DNA of 64,000 nucleotides from Mycolicibacterium brisbanense (GTDB lineage Bacteria; Actinomycetota; Actinomycetes; Mycobacteriales; Mycobacteriaceae), in contig NZ_BCSX01000053.1 in the NCBI RefSeq assembly GCF_001570425.1, positions 62,001 to 126,000 of the forward strand, given 5' to 3'. Numbering within the stretch: the first letter of the stretch is position 1; the number at the start of each line of letters is the position of its first letter. The notes beneath the pieces were generated by a model, which was not told where the DNA came from, made no database searches, and worked only from the letters and a program-made list of their open reading frames with translations. The position numbers were made by a program, and so were the translations under genes. Positions 59,693 through 64,000 of this stretch are shown in pieces.

Positions 59693-61185
59693 GCCAATCC
59701 CTCTTCCTCGTTCACGGTGACAGCCAGGTATTTGGGTTCGAGGTAGTCGTAGATCGCGTCGTGGCCGCCTTCGCGGCCCAGGCCGGACGCCTTGATGCCG
59801 CCGAACGCGGCGGCCGGGTCGGCCATGATGCCGCGGTTGATGCCGACCATGCCGAAGTCGAGGCGTTCCCCGACGGCCAGGGCGCGCGACAGGTCCCGGG
59901 TGAAGACGTAGGAGGCCAGGCCGTAGCGGGTGTCGTTGGCGAACTCGATGGCCTCCGCAGTGGACTCCACCTCGTAGATCGTGGCGACGGGGGCGAACAG
60001 TTCGCGGTCGCACAGCTCGGCAGGCCGCCCCGCCACCCGGAAGACGGTCGGGGCGAAGAAGTATCCCGTGCCGGGCAACGCCGCACCGCCGGTCAGCAAC
60101 TCGGTGTCCAGCCCACGCAGGGTGGCCACCAGCTCGGTTACGCCGTCGAGTTGCGCCTCGGAGATGATCGGCCCGACGTCGGTGCCGTCGTCGAATCCGT
60201 TGCCGACCGTGAGCTGTTCGGTGAGTTCGACGAATCGCTTGGTGAATTCGTCGGCCACAGCCCGGTGCACGATGATGCGGTTGGCGGCCACGCAGGCCTG
60301 CCCGGCATTGCGGAACTTGCACACCACGGCCTGTTGTGCGGCGAGTTCGACGTCCGCGTCGTCGAGCACGATGAACGGTCCGTCGCCGCCGAGTTCCATG
60401 GACGCGTTGACGATCCCGGGTGCGGCCTGGGCCAGCAGTGTGGATCCGACCCCGGTGGAGCCGGTGAAGCTGACCTTGCGCAGCCGCGGGTCGGCCATCA
60501 GCGCGGCTGACACCGCCGCCGAGGATGTGGTGTGCACGAGGTTGACGACGCCATCGGGGAACCCGGCTTCGCGCAGCGTCTCGACGAACAACGCGCAGGT
60601 CAGCGGTGTCTCCTTGGCGGATTTCACGATCACCGGGCAGCCGGCGGCCAACGCGGCGCCAGCCTTGCGCGCGATCATCAGCATCGGGAAGTTCCACGGC
60701 GTGATGAGCAGCGCGGGGCCGACCGGCTGGTGCGAGGTCACGACGCGGTAGCCGCCGTGCGACGCGGGCGCGTACGTGCCGTGCAGGTGCGCGATCTGTT
60801 CGGTGTACCAGAGGAAGAACTCGGCGGACAGCGCGAACTCGGCCCGCGATTCCGCGAGCGGCTTACCGCTTTCGGCGGTCATCACCTCGGCGAAGATGTC
60901 CGCGCGGGAGAGCAGCAGCCGGTGGGCGGCGCCGAATAGGTCGGCGCGGTCGCGGGGCGACACCTGACGCCAGGCGGCGCGTACCGCATGCGCGGCGTCC
61001 AGAGCCGACAACGCGTCGGCTGCGCCGCCGTCGGACACCTGCGCGATCGGCTGAGCGGTGGCCGGATCGATCACGTCGAACATCGAATCGGTTGTGCGCC
61101 AATGCCCGTCGATGAAAAGTCCGGTGGGTACGCAGTGACCGCGCACGGTGGCGGTGTCGGGGGAGTTGGCCAGGGTGGTCGTCAT
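59689..61185 (-). CDS. Aldehyde dehydrogenase (succinate-semialdehyde dehydrogenase-like)
   Basis: 498 residues with the catalytic Cys in GQACVAANR, general base Glu in MELGGDGPFIV, PWNFPMLMIARKAGAALAAGCPVIVKSA for NAD(P) binding and the C-terminal GGIKASGLGREGG. It oxidises an aldehyde to the acid. The sequence is closest in feel to the SSADH/GabD branch, but the local alcohol dehydrogenase suggests sequential alcohol-to-acid oxidation. The ATG at 61185 gives the usual length; the frame upstream enters the intergenic region. First gene of the operon, divergent from the AcoR-like regulator. Confidence 0.9.
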   Translation of the reverse strand: MTTTLANSPDTATVRGHCVPTGLFIDGHWRTTDSMFDVIDPATAQPIAQVSDGGAADALSALDAAHAVRAAWRQVSPRDRADLFGAAHRLLLSRADIFAEVMTAESGKPLAESRAEFALSAEFFLWYTEQIAHLHGTYAPASHGGYRVVTSHQPVGPALLITPWNFPMLMIARKAGAALAAGCPVIVKSAKETPLTCALFVETLREAGFPDGVVNLVHTTSSAAVSAALMADPRLRKVSFTGSTGVGSTLLAQAAPGIVNASMELGGDGPFIVLDDADVELAAQQAVVCKFRNAGQACVAANRIIVHRAVADEFTKRFVELTEQLTVGNGFDDGTDVGPIISEAQLDGVTELVATLRGLDTELLTGGAALPGTGYFFAPTVFRVAGRPAELCDRELFAPVATIYEVESTAEAIEFANDTRYGLASYVFTRDLSRALAVGERLDFGMVGINRGIMADPAAAFGGIKASGLGREGGHDAIYDYLEPKYLAVTVNEEEGLA

Positions 61186-61232
61186 GGTGGTCAACGTAGG
61201 AGCCCGGCGCGAAGAATCATGGCACTGCCTCT

Positions 61233-61243
61233 TTTTGAGACAG
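61233..61243. promoter_or_regulatory. TTTTGAGACAG motif in the ALDH/regulator gap
   Basis: TTTTGAGACAG at 61233-61243, 48 bases upstream of the aldehyde dehydrogenase ATG. The nine bases TGAGACAGT recur at 63909-63917 in the other control region near the same regulator. A possible upstream half-site for the AcoR-like protein. Confidence 0.3.
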
Positions 61244-61279
61244 TTCCGGCCAGGTGCGCGCGCCGGATTACGGTAGGGT

Positions 61280-61297
61280 GTGTGATCCGGATCGCAC
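61280..61297. promoter_or_regulatory. 18-bp palindrome in the ALDH/regulator gap
   Basis: GTGTGATCCGGATCGCAC, a palindrome apart from the fourth and fifteenth positions, centred on GATCCGGATC. It lies in the 158-base divergent region 61186-61343, 47 bases before the GTG of the regulator. Candidate operator for the regulator itself or another protein. Confidence 0.4.
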
Positions 61298-61343
61298 CTC
61301 CGCGCGCCGTGCGGACCTTCCCGCCGTCGCACCAGGAGTCAGC

Positions 61344-63092
61344 GTGACGCAAGGAGTAGTGGTGTCCGCACGGCGCAACGCAGCCCGCATCGAGGACATT
61401 CGCGCGCAGTTCCTGACCGCCGCCGAACCGGGCCGCGCCGTGCCGGCCGAGCTGCTGGATTCCTGGTTGCGGTCGAAGCAGGCGCTCGGCGCCCCGGCCA
61501 ATGTCCGCGCGGTACCGCAAGTCGACGAGGACCTGCTCGACAACCACCTGCTGGAGATGTTCCAGGCGCCGATGGCGCGGGTCGCCGAGGATCTCGGCGA
61601 CTCGGGAATGGGGCTGCTGCTGGCCGACGCCCAAGGGCGCATCCTGCAGCGCTGGTCGCACGACGCGTCGGCGATGAACCAGCTCGATCGCCTCGGCACC
61701 GTGCGCGGAGCGGTGCTCGCCGAGGACACCGTCGGCACCAACGGCGTCGGCACGGTGATCGCGTCGGGCAAGAGCATCCAGATATCCGGCGCCGAACATT
61801 TCGCGGACCTCTACCGCACCGCCCTGTGCACCGGCGCGCCGGTGTGGCACCCGATCTCGGGCAAGCTGCTGGCCGTGGTGACGGTGTCGACGGCCATCAG
61901 CGAGCGCAGCGGTCTGCTGCTGCCGTTGACCAATTCCGTTGCCGCCCAACTCGAGCAGCACGTCCTCGATGTCGCGCAGCCGGCCGCGCGGGCCATGCTG
62001 GCGGCGTTCCTCGACGCGTCCGCCCGTCACACCGGCCCGGTCGTCGCTTTCGGCCCGGACGGCCTCACGATGCGCAGCAGGCGTGCCGGGGAACTCACCC
62101 AGACGGACGTCGACGTGATCAACCACCTCTGCACCGGTGTGCGGCGCGACACCCGCGTGACCGCGGAACTCTCCGTCGGCCCCACCATGATCGAGGTCTC
62201 CGCACTCGACGGCGGCGCAGGCGTGGTCGCCGCACTGCGGCCCGCGCCGCGCGCCGCGGTATCCGCTGCCGCGCCGTCGAACGGCCTGGTGGGGCAATCG
62301 AAGTCGTGGCGTGCGGTGGCGCACCACGTCAGCAGGCAGATCGCCGCGCGCCGCGCAGTGCTGGTGGCCGGTGAAACAGGCACCGGCAAGACGTCTGTGG
62401 CGCTGGGCCGGCCGTTCGTCGCGGGTGCGCGGTTCGACGGCGCGACGATCCTGCACGCTGCCGAGCGGCAGACCACCGGCGAGCAGGCCTGGCTGCAGCG
62501 ACTCGGTGACGCGGTGCGCGACGCCGCGTCGAGCGGCACGGTCGTCATCCGCGGCGCCGAACACCTCGACGGCCAGGCGGTGGCCGCGGTGCGTGCGCTG
62601 ATCGACACTCACCAGGGGCAGCTGCCGATCGTGCTCACCATGACGGCGGCCAGTCCCGGCGATGCCGAGACCGCGGCCGCGCGGCTCGGCGTGCCTGTCG
62701 TGTGGGTGCCGCCGTTGCGAGAACGCGTCTCCGATATCGGCGTGCTGTGGAATGCTTTTGTGGCGCAACGGCTCCCCGGGCTGCGACTCGTGTTGAGCGA
62801 CGGGGCACGCCAGGCGCTGGAGGCCGCGAGCTGGCCGGCGAACCTGACCGAACTGCGAGGTGCCGTCGATTCGGTCGCCGCGTCGGGCACGCGCGGCACC
62901 GTCGACGTCGACGATCTGCCCGACTCGCTGCGCAGCCGGCGGGCCTGGTCGATGATCGAGCGCACCGAGATGGAGGCCATCCGTCGGGCACTGCAGGAAG
63001 CCGACGGCAATCGGTCGCGCGCGGCCGAATTGCTCGGCGTATCGCGCGCGACGATCCATCGGAAGATGAAGACCTACCACATCTCCGGCTGA
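61344..63092 (+). CDS. AcoR-like (sigma54-activator-type) regulator with degenerate ATPase
   Basis: 582 residues from the GTG at 61344 (a GTG at 61362 is equally possible; both have AGGAG at a five-base spacing). The N-terminal GAF-type region contains DTVGTNGVGTVIAS and HPISGKLLAVVTVS. The AAA+ region keeps Walker A (GETGTGKTS near 350), but the Walker B position reads VVIRGAEHL without the acidic pair, and no GAFTGA sigma54 loop is present. The C-terminal Fis-type helix-turn-helix is NRSRAAELLGVSRATIHRKM. Mycobacteria lack sigma54 as far as I know, so it must work by another route. Likely controls the divergent ALDH/ADH operon. Confidence 0.85.
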   Translation: MTQGVVVSARRNAARIEDIRAQFLTAAEPGRAVPAELLDSWLRSKQALGAPANVRAVPQVDEDLLDNHLLEMFQAPMARVAEDLGDSGMGLLLADAQGRILQRWSHDASAMNQLDRLGTVRGAVLAEDTVGTNGVGTVIASGKSIQISGAEHFADLYRTALCTGAPVWHPISGKLLAVVTVSTAISERSGLLLPLTNSVAAQLEQHVLDVAQPAARAMLAAFLDASARHTGPVVAFGPDGLTMRSRRAGELTQTDVDVINHLCTGVRRDTRVTAELSVGPTMIEVSALDGGAGVVAALRPAPRAAVSAAAPSNGLVGQSKSWRAVAHHVSRQIAARRAVLVAGETGTGKTSVALGRPFVAGARFDGATILHAAERQTTGEQAWLQRLGDAVRDAASSGTVVIRGAEHLDGQAVAAVRALIDTHQGQLPIVLTMTAASPGDAETAAARLGVPVVWVPPLRERVSDIGVLWNAFVAQRLPGLRLVLSDGARQALEAASWPANLTELRGAVDSVAASGTRGTVDVDDLPDSLRSRRAWSMIERTEMEAIRRALQEADGNRSRAAELLGVSRATIHRKMKTYHISG

Positions 63093-63095
63093 GAT

Positions 63096-63827
63096 CTACT
63101 GGGCCAGGTATCCGCCGTCGATCACCAGTTCCGATCCCGTCACAAAGCTCGCTTCGTCGGACGCCAGAAACACTGCGCCGTGGGCGATCTCGTCAGGTGT
63201 GCCGGCGCGTCCCATGGGCGTCTGCCCGATGACGTACTCGTTGATCTCGGGCTCCTGCGCGTCGGTGAGCGGGGTGCGGATGAAGCCGGGATGCAGCGAG
63301 TTGACCCGAACATTGTCCTTCGCATAGCTGATCGCGGCGCTCTTCGACATGTTGCGCACCGCACCCTTGGTGGCGTGGTAGGCGTGCGCGCCGGACACCG
63401 CGGCCGTCGGTGGGATCGACGAGATGTTGATGATCGACCCGCTGCGCTGAGCGACCATGTGCGGGATGACCTCTCGCATGCCGAGCCAGGTGCCGGTCTG
63501 ATTCGTGGCCACCACGCGCTCCCAGTCGGCGACCGAGAGCTCGTGCAGCCCCTGGTAGGCGATGATGCCTGCGTTGTTGACCAGGACATCGATACGGCCA
63601 TACTGGGCAACGGTTTCCGTCACCACCGACGCCCAGTCGTCTTCGCAGGAGACGTCGAGTTGTCGGTATGCGATTGCTGCCGATCGCGGGCCGAGTGACT
63701 CGTCGGTCTTTGACCGTCCGGTGGCGATGGTCACCGCCCCTTCGCGGGCGAAGGCCTCGGCGATCGCGTGGCCGATACCCCGGGATGCACCCGTGATGAT
63801 GGCGACTTTGCCGTCCAAACGATTCAT
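63096..63827 (-). CDS. Short-chain dehydrogenase/reductase
   Basis: 243 residues of the classical SDR family: TGASRGIGHAI for the cofactor, NNAGI, catalytic Ser in NISSIP, YHATK for the Tyr/Lys pair, and the VTGSELVIDGGY C-terminal motif. NAD(P)-dependent oxidation or reduction of an alcohol or ketone. A purine-rich ribosome site precedes the ATG at 63827. It converges with the AcoR-like regulator gene with a four-base gap and may belong to the same pathway. Confidence 0.92.
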   Translation of the reverse strand: MNRLDGKVAIITGASRGIGHAIAEAFAREGAVTIATGRSKTDESLGPRSAAIAYRQLDVSCEDDWASVVTETVAQYGRIDVLVNNAGIIAYQGLHELSVADWERVVATNQTGTWLGMREVIPHMVAQRSGSIINISSIPPTAAVSGAHAYHATKGAVRNMSKSAAISYAKDNVRVNSLHPGFIRTPLTDAQEPEINEYVIGQTPMGRAGTPDEIAHGAVFLASDEASFVTGSELVIDGGYLAQ

Positions 63828-63905
63828 CTCACGCCTTCCTTCGATGTGCGACCGACCTGGCCAGAAGCCAACCGCCGGCAGGCTGCAGCCGACAGGGGTG
63901 CGTCA

Positions 63906-63937
63906 CGCTGAGACAGTGGTGCGTCATTTTGCGACAC
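63906..63937. promoter_or_regulatory. Repeated GAGACAG/GCGACAC half-sites before the SDR and right-edge gene
   Basis: CGCTGAGACAG (63906-63916) and TTTTGCGACAC (63927-63937), 21 bp apart on the same strand, in the 150-base divergent region 63828-63977. The first shares TGAGACAGT with 61236-61244. Spacing of two helical turns suggests paired activator sites. Binding protein inferred only from proximity. Confidence 0.35.
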
Positions 63938-63977
63938 CTGACGGGCCGGCACGGTGACTCGGCCCACACTTTCGGCC

Positions 63978-64000
63978 ATGTCGATCAACCAGCCACAAGA
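63978..64000 (+). CDS. First codons of a gene running off the window (partial)
   Basis: ATG at 63978 opens MSINQPQ and continues past the edge. It is divergent from the SDR and follows the repeated half-sites. Too short to identify; that it is a real gene is inferred from the divergent arrangement. Confidence 0.35.

Overview
The window comes from a high-GC, fast-growing mycobacterium (Mycolicibacterium type). This is inferred from gene content and order. The core genes gabT, yajC-secD-secF, a peptide-binding lipoprotein, apt, rel, ppiB, a metallo-beta-lactamase protein, hisS, a haloalkane dehalogenase, an Rv2578c-type radical SAM protein, a YpfJ-like metalloprotease, a ketopantoate-reductase-like protein and aspS follow the order I know from the M. 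tuberculosis Rv2590 to Rv2572c region. Further support comes from GTG starts, ATGA/GTGA start-stop overlaps, mycobacterial SOS boxes (TCGAAC-N4-GTTCGA), F420-type enzymes and a long bifunctional Rel. I found no tRNA, rRNA, CRISPR array or transposase.

Layout. 1-7.5 kb: the tail of a membrane protein, then two tandem carboxylic acid reductases (CAR) that share a promoter/operator architecture. 7.7-18.2 kb: conserved core (small membrane protein, gabT, Sec auxiliary operon, lipoprotein, apt, rel). 18.2-26 kb: an accessory block that looks like a nitrogen-compound catabolic cluster (MFS transporter, flavin reductase, DUF1989 protein, old-yellow-enzyme, polysaccharide-deacetylase-type hydrolase, PucR regulator, NCS1 permease). 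It shows decay: an in-frame stop in the deacetylase and a broken C-terminus of the permease. 26-31 kb: a truncated SecD paralogue in an operon with two exported cyclophilins, then the metallo-beta-lactamase protein and hisS, closed by a large inverted-repeat element. 31-35 kb: a second NCS1 permease with a Cys/His tail, an MmpS-like secreted protein, a methyltransferase, and a stray SOS promoter with the first codons of an Rv2578c-type gene. 35-42 kb: a LacI-controlled nitrilase/transporter/amidase/fumarase/hydrolase operon. 42-49.5 kb: the SOS-controlled radical SAM gene, a TetR-dhaA operon, an SRPBCC protein, a paired acyl-CoA dehydrogenase operon, and an F420-type LLM/thioesterase pair. 49.5-57.4 kb: two zinc peptidases, a type-B carboxylesterase, SRPBCC, ketopantoate-reductase-like, aspS and a Ddn-like protein. 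57.4-64 kb: an AcoR-like regulator divergent from an aldehyde dehydrogenase / 22-codon ORF / iron alcohol dehydrogenase / 3-hydroxyacyl-CoA dehydrogenase operon, an SDR, and the first codons of a gene at the right edge.

The most notable observations are: (i) the -10-proximal inverted repeat shared by both CAR genes; (ii) the membrane-anchored SecD head domain lacking the rest of SecD, co-operonic with cyclophilins; (iii) a 22-residue, three-cysteine ORF with a good ribosome site that overlaps both neighbours by ATGA; (iv) a duplicated SOS promoter plus the 5' end of the radical SAM gene about 7.3 kb from the intact copy; (v) in-progress loss of the purine-like cluster. Functions are read from motifs and family knowledge; no database search was run.
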